Positions 5,647 through 13,024 are shown, numbered from the stretch's first letter. The stretch: 21,311 nt of DNA from Butyrivibrio sp. (GCF_024699075.1 NZ_JAILQF010000480.1:1-21311), one strand, 5' to 3'. The notes: a model not told the origin generated them from the letters alone. Numbers and translations are program-made.

Positions 5647-8394
5647 TTAGCGCTTTTTGTTCTGACTGCTGCGGGCAGCTTTAGATGTTGCAGACTTCTT
5701 ATACTTGTGTACTTTGTACTTCTTTCGTCCTTTTTCTTTAGGACCATTATCTGCAAAGCTGCGACTCTTATCTTTGGATGATCTATCTTTTCTGCTTCTA
5801 TCCTTAGATTCATCATCTTTGGATTTTCTGCTTCTGACTTTAGGTTCATCATCTTTAGCTTTTCTGATTCTGTCCTCAGACTCATCATCTTTGGATCTTC
5901 TGGTTCTGTCCTTAGATTCATCAACTTTAGATCTTCCGTTTCTGAATCTGCTATCTTTTGATCTTCTGCCCTTTTCCCTTGGTCTTCCTGTACGGCCATC
6001 AGGTTCATAGCCCTCGATCATCTTTTTCTTACGTTCATGCTCAAAAAGTTCAGCCGCTGTCATAAGATTATCATCTTCGCCATCGCTAAAGTCAATATCA
6101 TCTATGCCGGTTGCTTTTATTGATTTTGCTTCTTTAGACTCCTGATCCTTTTTCCTTAAGGCCTCTTCTTCCATGAGTTTAAGTACATAGTGCTTTTTAG
6201 CAGGCTTTACCTGTATATCATCAGGATCTGTATCTTCATCTACAATCCTGAAGTCTACAGTCTTTTCAAGTCTGTCTGCTCCTACTACCTTGATCTTTAC
6301 TTTCTGTCCGAGTCTGTATTCTCTTCCAAAATCTGTTCCAGTAAGAGTGAAATTCTGTTCATCAAAGACATAATAATCATCTGTAAGTTCAGATAGTCTT
6401 ATCATTCCTTCGCAGGTATTATCTAGTTCTACAAACATTCCCCAGGCAGTAACACCTGAGATGACGCCTTCATATACTTCTCCTATGTGCTGCTCCATGT
6501 ACTGGGCTTTCTTTAATTTATCTGTATCACGTTCTGCATCATCAGCTCGTCTTTCAGTATCTGAGCAGTGCTTGGCAACTTCCGGCAGAATTTCAGTATA
6601 ATGTGCAAGTTTCTTTTCATCAAGTCTTCCTCTTATGCTATCCTTGATGATCCTGTGAATCTGAAGATCCGGATAACGTCTTATGGGAGAGGTGAAGTGA
6701 CAGTAATACTGGAGTGCAAGGCCAAAGTGACCTACACATTCTGTCGTATATTTAGCCTGCATCATGCTTCGCAGGGCCACTCTGCTTATTATGGACTCTT
6801 CTCTGCTTCCTTGTATCTTGGAGAGGAGCTTTTGAATCTCCATAGGTCTTATCTCATCCTGACGGATATTAAGATGATAGCCAAAACCTCTTATGAAGTT
6901 TGTGAGCGTATCAATCTTAGCTTCAGATGGCTGTTCATGTGTTCTGTATACAAATGGAACCTGAAGCCAGTAAAAATGCTGGGCTACAGTTTCATTTGCA
7001 GCAAGCATGAAATCCTCGATAAGCTCGTTGGCAGGACCCCTTTCTTCTTTTTCAATACTTACAGGGTTACCTTCTGTATCAAGCTTTATCTTGGCCTCAA
7101 CTGAATCAAATTCTATAGAGCCTCGCTCTGATCTGCGCTTTTTAAGGATCTTGGCAAGCTCATACATCTGCTCGAACATTGGGACGAGCTCTTTATATTT
7201 CTCTTTTTCCTCTTCATCATTATCAACTATGATCTTGCCTACACTTGTATAGGTCATTCGCTCATCTACGTTGATAACGGATTCTACTATTTCATGATCT
7301 ACAATATTGCCCTTGTCATCAATCTTCATAAGGCAGCTCATGGCAAGTCTGTCTTCTCCATGATTAAGGGAGCAGATGCCATTTGAGAGTTTATGCGGAA
7401 GCATGGGTATTACGCGGTCTACAAGATATACGCTTGTTCCGCGCTTTAGTGCTTCTCTGTCAAGGGCAGAGCCTTCCTGCACATAATTGGCTACGTCTGC
7501 GATATGTACGCCAAGATGATAGAAGCCTTCATCATCTATGCTTACGCTTACTGCATCATCAAGATCTTTACTTTCTTCGCCGTCGATTGTCACCATCTGG
7601 ACATCTCTAAGGTCTTTTCTTCCAAGCATATCCGCTTCACTTACTTCATCAGCAGTGCGCATTGCCTGATTCATAACTCTTTCAGGGAACTGGCTTGGAA
7701 TCTCATATCCTTTTACGATAGAAATGATATCAACACCAGGATCATTGATATTACCGATTATCTCTTTGACTTTTCCTTCAGGATTTTTGCCTGTTTCGCT
7801 GTCGCCATAATCTGTGATCTCAACTACTACCTTATCTCCTGACACTGCGCCCTTACTGCGTTCCTTTGGAACAAAGATATCGTTCGGGATTTTATTATTA
7901 TCTGCTCTTACAAAGCCAAAGGTTTTGGAGCTTTCATAAGTTCCGACAACTTCAGTCATTGCACGCATTACAATTCTTATTATGCGGCCTTCTTCTCTTT
8001 TACCGGCCTGTGCTGCCTTAAGCTCTACAGCTACTGTGTCTCCAAGGAAGGCATTGCCCGTATCTCCCTCAGGAATATAGATATCTTCATCTCTTCCTTC
8101 GACAGTTACAAAGCCAAATCCTCTGCTGTTACTTGTGAATACACCTATGATCCCGACATCTGACTTAAGATATCTGCCTCTGTTATTTCTTATTATCTGA
8201 CCTTCTTTAATAAGGTCTTCCAGAATCTGCGCAAGTTCATTTCTGTCTTCCTTTTCAACCTGCAGAAAGACAGCAAGCTCTTTTTCCTTCATTGGTGAAT
8301 ATTTATCATCATGAATGAAAGCGTTGACCATAGCCTTGCGATCCTGCGCTATCATAAATGTTTCCTGTTCATTTTTCCTTCTTTTATTTGCCAT
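5647..8394 (-). CDS. rnr: Ribonuclease R with long repetitive basic C-terminal tail
   Basis: Processive 3'-5' exoribonuclease for structured RNA, 915 aa against about 780-810 in well-known homologs. Domains in order: an N-terminal winged-helix region (about 14-80), two cold-shock domains (about 81-127 and 149-194, each with a GFGFV or FGFV core), an RNB catalytic domain with metal-binding aspartates D271, D277, D279 and D280 in 'TIDGEESKDLDDAV' and the downstream 'TSPIRRYPDLQIHR', and an S1 domain (about 638-720). A tail of about 190 residues rich in Lys, Arg, Ser and Asp follows, with four 12-residue repeats. The start is the ATG at 8394 with GAGG 6 nt upstream; the in-frame ATG at 8406 overlaps that GAGG, and extending further upstream would read through the leader hairpins. 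It has its own promoter and is co-transcribed with smpB. Confidence 0.97.
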   Translation of the reverse strand: MANKRRKNEQETFMIAQDRKAMVNAFIHDDKYSPMKEKELAVFLQVEKEDRNELAQILEDLIKEGQIIRNNRGRYLKSDVGIIGVFTSNSRGFGFVTVEGRDEDIYIPEGDTGNAFLGDTVAVELKAAQAGKREEGRIIRIVMRAMTEVVGTYESSKTFGFVRADNNKIPNDIFVPKERSKGAVSGDKVVVEITDYGDSETGKNPEGKVKEIIGNINDPGVDIISIVKGYEIPSQFPERVMNQAMRTADEVSEADMLGRKDLRDVQMVTIDGEESKDLDDAVSVSIDDEGFYHLGVHIADVANYVQEGSALDREALKRGTSVYLVDRVIPMLPHKLSNGICSLNHGEDRLAMSCLMKIDDKGNIVDHEIVESVINVDERMTYTSVGKIIVDNDEEEKEKYKELVPMFEQMYELAKILKKRRSERGSIEFDSVEAKIKLDTEGNPVSIEKEERGPANELIEDFMLAANETVAQHFYWLQVPFVYRTHEQPSEAKIDTLTNFIRGFGYHLNIRQDEIRPMEIQKLLSKIQGSREESIISRVALRSMMQAKYTTECVGHFGLALQYYCHFTSPIRRYPDLQIHRIIKDSIRGRLDEKKLAHYTEILPEVAKHCSDTERRADDAERDTDKLKKAQYMEQHIGEVYEGVISGVTAWGMFVELDNTCEGMIRLSELTDDYYVFDEQNFTLTGTDFGREYRLGQKVKIKVVGADRLEKTVDFRIVDEDTDPDDIQVKPAKKHYVLKLMEEEALRKKDQESKEAKSIKATGIDDIDFSDGEDDNLMTAAELFEHERKKKMIEGYEPDGRTGRPREKGRRSKDSRFRNGRSKVDESKDRTRRSKDDESEDRIRKAKDDEPKVRSRKSKDDESKDRSRKDRSSKDKSRSFADNGPKEKGRKKYKVHKYKKSATSKAARSSQNKKR
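5791..5934 (-). repeat. Four 36-bp in-frame tandem repeats coding the RNase R tail
   Basis: Residues 821-868 of RNase R are four consecutive 12-residue units: RSKVDESKDRTR, RSKDDESEDRIR, KAKDDEPKVRSR and KSKDDESKDRSR. A related unit (KDRSSKDKSR) follows. The DNA copies are similar but not identical, so the array is diverged. The units mix basic and acidic residues and are probably disordered. Confidence 0.85.
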
Positions 8395-8420
8395 TATTAA
8401 CCTCATACTGCAAGCAAAAT

Positions 8421-8486
8421 GAGTAATATACCCTTCAATCAAGGGCTATACTCTTGTTTGGGTCTGCCGGACATACGCGGCAAACC
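8421..8486 (-). other. Two stem-loops in the rnr leader
   Basis: From the predicted rnr start near 8480-8486, the transcript would open with a 9-bp hairpin (8486-8478 with 8469-8461, 8-nt loop). A second, interrupted hairpin follows (outer 8453-8449 with 8425-8421, inner 8445-8441 with 8435-8431). Together they fill most of the leader and leave the GAGG ribosome site single-stranded. They may protect the 5' end or control translation. I recognise no known riboswitch. Confidence 0.45.
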
Positions 8487-8487
8487 T

Positions 8488-8514
8488 ATTATCGTGAATA
8501 ATTTTTGAAGTCAA
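8488..8514 (-). promoter_or_regulatory. Putative rnr-smpB promoter
   Basis: Minus strand TTGACT (8514-8509), 15-bp spacer, GATAAT (8493-8488). Each box has one mismatch to consensus, but the spacer is 2 bp short. It lies after the secG terminator and directly downstream of the A+T-rich tandem repeats, and is the best promoter in the gap. Confidence 0.5.
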
Positions 8515-8520
8515 ACCTGT

Positions 8521-8638
8521 AAATACTGCCAATTATTATTAAAAATAAATACTGCTAGTTATTATTATAAATACTGCTAGTTATTATTATAAATACTGCT
8601 AGTCATTATTAAAAATATACACTGCTACTTATTATTAT
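8521..8638. repeat. Five tandem A+T-rich 22/26-bp repeats upstream of the rnr promoter
   Basis: Units start at 8521, 8547, 8569, 8591 and 8617, with lengths 26, 22, 22, 26 and 22. The consensus on the plus strand is aaatactgctagttattatt with a variable at/aaaaat end. Units 2 and 3 are identical. The array fills most of the 344-bp stretch between the secG terminator and rnr, and ends 6 bp before the rnr -35 box. The remainder (8639-8729) holds no gene that I can support. The unit is close to two helical turns, so bent DNA, an UP-like element or a multi-site operator are all possible. Confidence 0.85.
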
Positions 8639-8729
8639 AAATGAAATATACTCTCTTTAAAAACTTATTGTGAACTACCCATAATTTTAAGTTAAACTCG
8701 CAAACGCTTCGCTTTTTGCTCGTTATAAA

Positions 8730-8764
8730 AAGAAAAAAGCGACACCCTATAAATAGAGTGCCGC
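8730..8764 (-). terminator. Intrinsic terminator after secG
   Basis: An 11-bp stem (8764-8754 with 8749-8739, two G-U pairs) with a 4-nt loop is followed by TTTTTTCTTTTT on the minus strand. It begins about 16 bases after the secG stop and separates secG from rnr-smpB. Confidence 0.9.
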
Positions 8765-8780
8765 GTAATGGTTCTATAAA

Positions 8781-9032
8781 TCAGTCTACGATTCCTGTAT
8801 TAAGGAATATAGAAAGTGCGAAGAAAAGAACTGTAAGAACGATTGTAGCTGTTCTAAGTCTTCCTTCTTTAGAACGTCCTTTGTTCTTAGCCCAATATGT
8901 ATCAGTACTAGCCTGACCTGTAAGAGCTCCAAGACTCTGTGTCTTACCCTGCTGTGAAATGATAATTGCAACAAGGCCTACACAAACACCCAAATATATA
9001 ATATTTACAAGAAGTTTAACTACAAATGCCAT
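8781..9032 (-). CDS. secG: Preprotein translocase subunit SecG
   Basis: Small membrane subunit of the SecYEG channel that helps SecA-driven protein export. 83 aa with two hydrophobic segments (about 4-26 and 58-77) joined by the family loop 'QQGKTQSLGALTGQASTDTYWAKNKGRSKEG', shown here only as its key stretches: the Gly-Ala-Leu-Gly part, the TYW motif and the KNKGRSKEG end. GGAGG lies 10 nt before the ATG. It has its own extended -10 promoter and terminator, so it is monocistronic although rnr-smpB follows. The secG-rnr-smpB order is a common Firmicutes arrangement. Confidence 0.95.
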   Translation of the reverse strand: MAFVVKLLVNIIYLGVCVGLVAIIISQQGKTQSLGALTGQASTDTYWAKNKGRSKEGRLRTATIVLTVLFFALSIFLNTGIVD

Positions 9033-9105
9033 TGTAAAATGACCTCCAAATTTATTCTGTTATAGCAATCCAAACTATATCTGTCTATACGAACAGACCT
9101 TGATT

Positions 9106-9134
9106 AGAATAACATACCTGCAAACATTTTTCAA
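9106..9134 (-). promoter_or_regulatory. secG promoter (extended -10)
   Basis: Minus strand TTGAAA (9134-9129), 17-bp spacer, TATTCT (9111-9106) preceded by TGT, giving an extended -10. It lies just after the ABC exporter stop codon. No terminator is visible between that stop and this promoter, so some exporter transcripts may run into secG. Confidence 0.65.
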
Positions 9135-9152
9135 CTGTATTTTTACATATGA

Positions 9153-10934
9153 TTATGCAAACTGAGCCATATACAGGTCATAATATGCACCGTGTTTCTG
9201 GATAAGTCTGTCATGGCTTCCACTTTCTACTATTCCGCCATCATTTATAACAAATATTCTGTCAGCGCTCTTTATTGTAGAAAGTCTGTGAGCTATTACA
9301 AAACTTGTTCTTCCCCTAAGCATTGTCTGGATGCCTTTTTGTACCAGAAGCTCTGTATGTGTATCGATATTACTTGTAGCTTCATCAAGTATCAGGATCT
9401 TGGGCTGTGAGATCATAGTTCTTGCAAATGCTATGAGCTGCCTTTGACCTATTGAAAGACCTGCGCCTCTTTCTTTTAATACAGTATCATATCCTTTTTC
9501 CAGCTTCATGATAAAGTCATGCGCATTTACAGCTTTAGCGGCACTTATCATTTCTTCTTCGGTTGCATCAAGCTTTCCATACATGATATTGTCTCTGACT
9601 GTTCCGCTGAATATGAAATTATTCTGAGTCATGATACCCATCTGCTTCCTAAGGCTTTTAATAGTAACATCAGTTATATCCTGACCATCAACAAGTATTT
9701 TGCCTTTCTGGATATCATAAAATCTGCTTATAAGATTAACTATTGTTGTCTTACCTGCTCCTGTTGGTCCTACAAGGGCAATTGTTTCTCCGGGATTTGC
9801 CGTAAAGTTCACATCCTCGAGGACTTTTTTCTCAGCTTCAGTTCCTTCATCGTAAGTAAAGCCTACATGCTCAAAGCTTACTGTTCCTTCAATATCAGAA
9901 ATATCTTCAGAATCCTTTTTGTCCACTATTTCAGGCTTTGTATCCAGGATATCAAATACTCTTTCTGCAGCTGATATGTTGGTAACAAGCTGATTGTAAT
10001 AGTTCGAAAGTCCCATTATAGGGCTCCAGAACATATTTGCGTAGCTGGCAAAAGCAGCTATAAGTCCAACGGATGCTGCTGTGTAGCCAAGTATTTTGAC
10101 TGCAACAAGATACAGTATCATACTGCTTATAGCCCAGCTCATATCAATTGCGGGTCCGAACAAGTCTGCAGCCCTGCAGGCAGAAATATATGAATCTCTG
10201 TGTTTATTGGCAAGCTGTTCAAAGGTTGATCTTGTTTCATCTTCTGCATGAAAGCTCTGAACAACAGCTATTCCTGCTATATCTTCATGAACGTATGCAT
10301 TGAGGTTTGAAGCCTTTTTTCTCATATCAGCCCATCTGCTATGAGTCATGCCTCTTATATAAAAGATAGAAATTACCATAAGTGGCAGTGAACACAGGGT
10401 TCCAAGTGCCAGCCTCCAGTCTTTGACCATCATGATGATCACTACTCCTGCAACTGTTATGAAGTTAGGAATAAGATTTGTAATGGTGTTAGACATTACG
10501 TCTTTAAGTGAATTAACATCACCTATTATCCTTGCCAGGATCTTACCTGTAGGTCTTGAGTCAAAAAATGTAAATGACAGCTTTTGAATATGTTCGTAAA
10601 GCTCTTCTCTTATATCAAGAAGTATCTGATTGGCAACTTTATTCATAAGATACATTCTGAGCTTTACAAACAGCATATAAACAATTCCAAGTAAAGCTAC
10701 TACAGTCGTTATAATAAGAAGTCCTCTTATATTCTTATTGGCAACATGCACATCTATCGCATATTCGATGAGCAGAGGGCTTACAAGACTGATTGCAACA
10801 GTTATTAGTAAAGACAATATTACCGGAATAATTTCTTTTATGTGCGGTCTTAAATAACGTATTATTCTGGCAAATATAAGCTTTCTGTCGCTATTTTTGA
10901 TATGCTCATCTTCTCTAAAAGAATTAGCAGCCAT
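9153..10934 (-). CDS. ABC exporter half-transporter with consensus catalytic site (BmrD/TM288-like)
   Basis: Membrane-spanning ATPase that would export drugs, lipids or peptides as a heterodimer with the gene just upstream. 593 aa: a six-helix exporter domain (about 20-330), then a nucleotide-binding domain with Walker A GPTGAGKTT (389-397), signature LSIGQ (493-497, altered from LSGGQ), Walker B ILILDE with catalytic E518, and switch His549. The intact Glu together with the altered signature is what is expected of the partner that supplies the active Walker site and the poor signature in an asymmetric pair. The start codon overlaps the upstream stop (TAATG), with GGAGG 10 nt before it, indicating coupled translation and equal subunit amounts. 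No substrate can be assigned from the sequence. Confidence 0.92.
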   Translation of the reverse strand: MAANSFREDEHIKNSDRKLIFARIIRYLRPHIKEIIPVILSLLITVAISLVSPLLIEYAIDVHVANKNIRGLLIITTVVALLGIVYMLFVKLRMYLMNKVANQILLDIREELYEHIQKLSFTFFDSRPTGKILARIIGDVNSLKDVMSNTITNLIPNFITVAGVVIIMMVKDWRLALGTLCSLPLMVISIFYIRGMTHSRWADMRKKASNLNAYVHEDIAGIAVVQSFHAEDETRSTFEQLANKHRDSYISACRAADLFGPAIDMSWAISSMILYLVAVKILGYTAASVGLIAAFASYANMFWSPIMGLSNYYNQLVTNISAAERVFDILDTKPEIVDKKDSEDISDIEGTVSFEHVGFTYDEGTEAEKKVLEDVNFTANPGETIALVGPTGAGKTTIVNLISRFYDIQKGKILVDGQDITDVTIKSLRKQMGIMTQNNFIFSGTVRDNIMYGKLDATEEEMISAAKAVNAHDFIMKLEKGYDTVLKERGAGLSIGQRQLIAFARTMISQPKILILDEATSNIDTHTELLVQKGIQTMLRGRTSFVIAHRLSTIKSADRIFVINDGGIVESGSHDRLIQKHGAYYDLYMAQFA

Positions 10935-12667
10935 TATGCGCTTACCTCCATTTCCTGAAGAGAGCCGTACTGAGCAATGTAGGTGTCGTAGTAAAGTCCC
11001 TTCTTTCTAAGTAATTCTTCGTGTGTTCCTCTTTCTGCGATACGGCCGTTATCAAGGTATATGATTTCATCAGCGCCTCTTACAGCAGATATTCTGTGCG
11101 CTACAATAACTCTTGTTACCGCCTTGATATCAGACAGTGTCTTCTGAATCTCTGCCTCTGTCTCCATATCAAGAGCTGATGTAGAATCATCAAGTATCAG
11201 TATTGGAGCCTTCTTGGAAAGTGCTCTTGCTATACTTATTCTCTGTTTCTGTCCGCCGGAAAGACCTACACCTCTTTCACCGATCACAGTGTCATATTTG
11301 TCTTCAAGTTTTTCTATAAATGCATCTGCATTAGCCATGTGCGCAGCTTTGGTTATCTCCTCGTCTGTCATTTCCTCACGACGCCCCATGCGGATATTTT
11401 CACTAATAGTATCTGAAAAAAGAAATACGTCCTGCATCACTACTGCTGACGCTTCTCTAACCTGGTTAAGGTCCATCGCCTTTATATCCTGTCCATCAAG
11501 CTTTATTGTTCCTTTAGTCGGATCATAAAAGCGCTGTATAAGATTGACAATTGTAGATTTGCCTGATCCTGTCTGGCCCATTATTCCAAGTGTTTTGCCC
11601 TGAGTAAGCTTAAAGCTTATATCCTCAAGAATATGGTTATCGCCAAAATCAAGTGATACATGATCAAATTCTATGCTTCCTTTAACTTCGTCCAAGTGCT
11701 TTGGCTCTTGTGACATTGAAAGTGTTGAATGAACCTTATATATCTTTCTGACTTTCTTAAGTGACGCAATGGCGCTTGAAAATTCGTTAGTGATCCAGCC
11801 AAGTTCTTCCAAAGGCCATGTGCAGTTTCGGCTGTATATGATATATGCTGTAAGTTCTCCAAGGTCCATATTTCCATTTATAACAAAGAATCCGCCAAGT
11901 ACAGCACATGCAACAGGAAGAAGTGTTCCTGCAAGCTGGAATACGGGATAGAAGCGAATAAGAGCCATTGCTTCCTTCATGTTGTACTTGTAATAACTTA
12001 TGTTATGCTTTTTAAACTTATCAATTTCATATTCTTCTCTGGCAAAAGCCTTTACTGTTCTTACTCCGGCAAGGTTTTCTTCTGCAATTGTTGTAAGCTT
12101 TGCATTTTCTTCACTGATATCTTCATAGATACTATCAAGCTTTTTCTCCATAAAGATCGCAGTTGCACCACATAGAACCATAAAAGTGAAAGGAAGTATT
12201 GTAAGAACAGGATTTATGTCGAACATAAAATACAAAACCAAAACTGCATTAAGTGTAACTTCCATTCCTCGCATTGCAACCATTCCTACGAGGTTGTATA
12301 TCTTGTCTATATCATCCTTGACCCTTGCCATAAGTTCACCAGTGTTGGCATCGTCGAAATAATCTAGTGACAGTCCCTGAATATGATTAAATAAATCCTT
12401 ACGCATCTCAGTTCCGATGGTTATGCAGTTTCTGTCAAATGTAAATTCCTTGAAATAGCCAAATACACTTCGGCCAATTCCGATCATAACGATTGCAGCA
12501 AGAAACAGATAAAATCTTGAGAAATCCTGTCCTATAATTACTTCATTAACTATAAGCTCAGTAACTTTAGGAAACATCATGTCAAGTGCAATAGCAATTA
12601 ACATGAAGATAATTGCAATAGTATATGTCACAATGTGCTCTTGCACGTAGCTTCTAAGTGTCTTCAT
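10934..12667 (-). CDS. ABC exporter half-transporter with degenerate catalytic site (BmrC/TM287-like)
   Basis: Partner subunit of the heterodimeric exporter, 577 aa. The exporter membrane domain spans about 10-310, followed by a nucleotide-binding domain with Walker A GQTGSGKST (364-372), canonical signature LSGGQ (469-473), Walker B ILILDD with Asp494 where the catalytic Glu should be, and switch His524. Asp at this place marks the degenerate site in heterodimers such as TM287/288 and BmrCD; with the partner's altered LSIGQ it completes one inactive and one active ATP site. AGGAGG lies 7 nt before the ATG at 12667. It is preceded by a leader ORF and terminator that together look like an attenuator, so production of both subunits is probably held off until induced. 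Confidence 0.92.
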   Translation of the reverse strand: MKTLRSYVQEHIVTYTIAIIFMLIAIALDMMFPKVTELIVNEVIIGQDFSRFYLFLAAIVMIGIGRSVFGYFKEFTFDRNCITIGTEMRKDLFNHIQGLSLDYFDDANTGELMARVKDDIDKIYNLVGMVAMRGMEVTLNAVLVLYFMFDINPVLTILPFTFMVLCGATAIFMEKKLDSIYEDISEENAKLTTIAEENLAGVRTVKAFAREEYEIDKFKKHNISYYKYNMKEAMALIRFYPVFQLAGTLLPVACAVLGGFFVINGNMDLGELTAYIIYSRNCTWPLEELGWITNEFSSAIASLKKVRKIYKVHSTLSMSQEPKHLDEVKGSIEFDHVSLDFGDNHILEDISFKLTQGKTLGIMGQTGSGKSTIVNLIQRFYDPTKGTIKLDGQDIKAMDLNQVREASAVVMQDVFLFSDTISENIRMGRREEMTDEEITKAAHMANADAFIEKLEDKYDTVIGERGVGLSGGQKQRISIARALSKKAPILILDDSTSALDMETEAEIQKTLSDIKAVTRVIVAHRISAVRGADEIIYLDNGRIAERGTHEELLRKKGLYYDTYIAQYGSLQEMEVSA

Positions 12668-12723
12668 TAGTTTCCTCCTTCATAAATCTAAAAACATATC
12701 TAAAAGCATCTGTAAAAAAGTGC

Positions 12724-12757
12724 ATAAAAAAACCAGGTAAGTGCACTTTACCTGGTT
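12724..12757 (-). terminator. Intrinsic terminator (attenuator) in front of the ABC exporter operon
   Basis: A perfect 10-bp stem (12757-12748 with 12740-12731, 7-nt loop) is followed by seven U residues on the minus strand. It lies 46 bases after the leader ORF stop and about 60 bases before the exporter ATG, with no other promoter evident in between, so exporter transcription must pass it. Its 5' arm can instead pair with the leader ORF (see the attenuator entry). Confidence 0.88.
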
Positions 12758-12924
12758 AATTCCATAATAAAATATTCAAATTATCAGAGCATATACAAAT
12801 AGCTACTCTACTCCTAATTCAAATATATAACCATGAGGTAAAGCAATATCAAAAGTATTGATCTTATTAAAATGAAATACATCCGCATTAAATGTCACTA
12901 AGTTAATCATTTATCTTTACCTCA
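12746..12924 (-). promoter_or_regulatory. Putative ribosome-dependent attenuator with three competing pairings
   Basis: Segment 1 (12924-12915) contains the leader ribosome site. Segment 2 (12843-12834) lies in leader codons 23-26. Segment 3 (12757-12746) is the 5' arm of the terminator. Pairing 1:2 is 10 perfect bp. Pairing 2:3 is 8 perfect bp (12843-12836 with 12753-12746) plus 4 bp (12832-12829 with 12757-12754) across a 3-nt bulge. Pairing 3:4 is the terminator. A ribosome held early in the leader would cover segment 1 and free segment 2 to form 2:3, blocking termination. Without translation, 1:2 forms and termination follows. This is the logic of classical attenuators and of the B. subtilis bmrBCD leader. 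The pairings are seen in the sequence; the mechanism is inferred. Confidence 0.65.
12803..12910 (-). CDS. 35-residue leader peptide upstream of the ABC exporter pair
   Basis: Small ORF of 36 codons including TAG. The product begins MINLVTFNADVFHFNKINTF and ends DIALPHGYIFELGVE. It has its own promoter and a GAGG ribosome site 9 nt before the ATG, and lies entirely between promoter and terminator. No membrane segment or known domain is visible, and the sequence does not suggest a function as a free protein. Its place, its ribosome site inside pairing segment 1 and its codons 23-26 inside segment 2 suggest that translating it, rather than its product, is what matters, as for B. subtilis BmrB ahead of bmrCD. 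I see no sequence likeness to BmrB that I can vouch for. A small independent protein is the alternative. Confidence 0.65.
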   Translation of the reverse strand: MINLVTFNADVFHFNKINTFDIALPHGYIFELGVE

Positions 12925-12965
12925 CTTTCTTTAGTATTTACCGGCCCGTAACCAAACCGATGCTT

Positions 12966-12996
12966 TTATTATTATAAATATATATACATTTGTCAA
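12966..12996 (-). promoter_or_regulatory. Promoter of the leader peptide-ABC exporter operon
   Basis: Minus strand TTGACA (12996-12991) is a perfect -35. The -10 region at 12976-12966 offers TATAAT at a short 14-bp spacing, or TAATAA at 16 bp (12974-12969) or 19 bp (12971-12966). It lies about 30 bases after the oligoendopeptidase stop. A hairpin at 13000-13023 lies between them but is not followed by a U-run, so readthrough from upstream is possible. Confidence 0.65.
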
Positions 12997-13024
12997 CAGT
13001 TTTTTGACCTTTTAGTCAAAAAAA

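Noticed and set aside
5637..6008. Minus-strand 123-aa repetitive ORF overlapping the end of rnr
   Set aside because: Its repeats are simply the out-of-frame reading of the 36-bp repeats of the RNase R tail.
6568..7104. Plus-strand 178-aa ORF inside rnr
   Set aside because: It is fully antisense to the RNB catalytic domain, whose reading is certain; no ribosome site or recognisable protein.
8395..8442. Longer N-terminus of RNase R starting at 8442 or 8406
   Set aside because: The ATG at 8394 has GAGG at ideal spacing, while the 8406 ATG overlaps that site and the 8442 ATG lies in the leader hairpin without a ribosome site.
8521..8638. CRISPR-like array
   Set aside because: The repeats follow each other directly, with no unique spacers of 30 bp or so between them, the units are A+T-rich and diverged, and no cas gene is present.
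13000..13023. Hairpin after the oligoendopeptidase gene as a terminator
   Set aside because: The 9-bp stem is mostly A-T and on the minus strand the U-run precedes it and an A-run forms its 3' arm, so it lacks the required trailing U tract.
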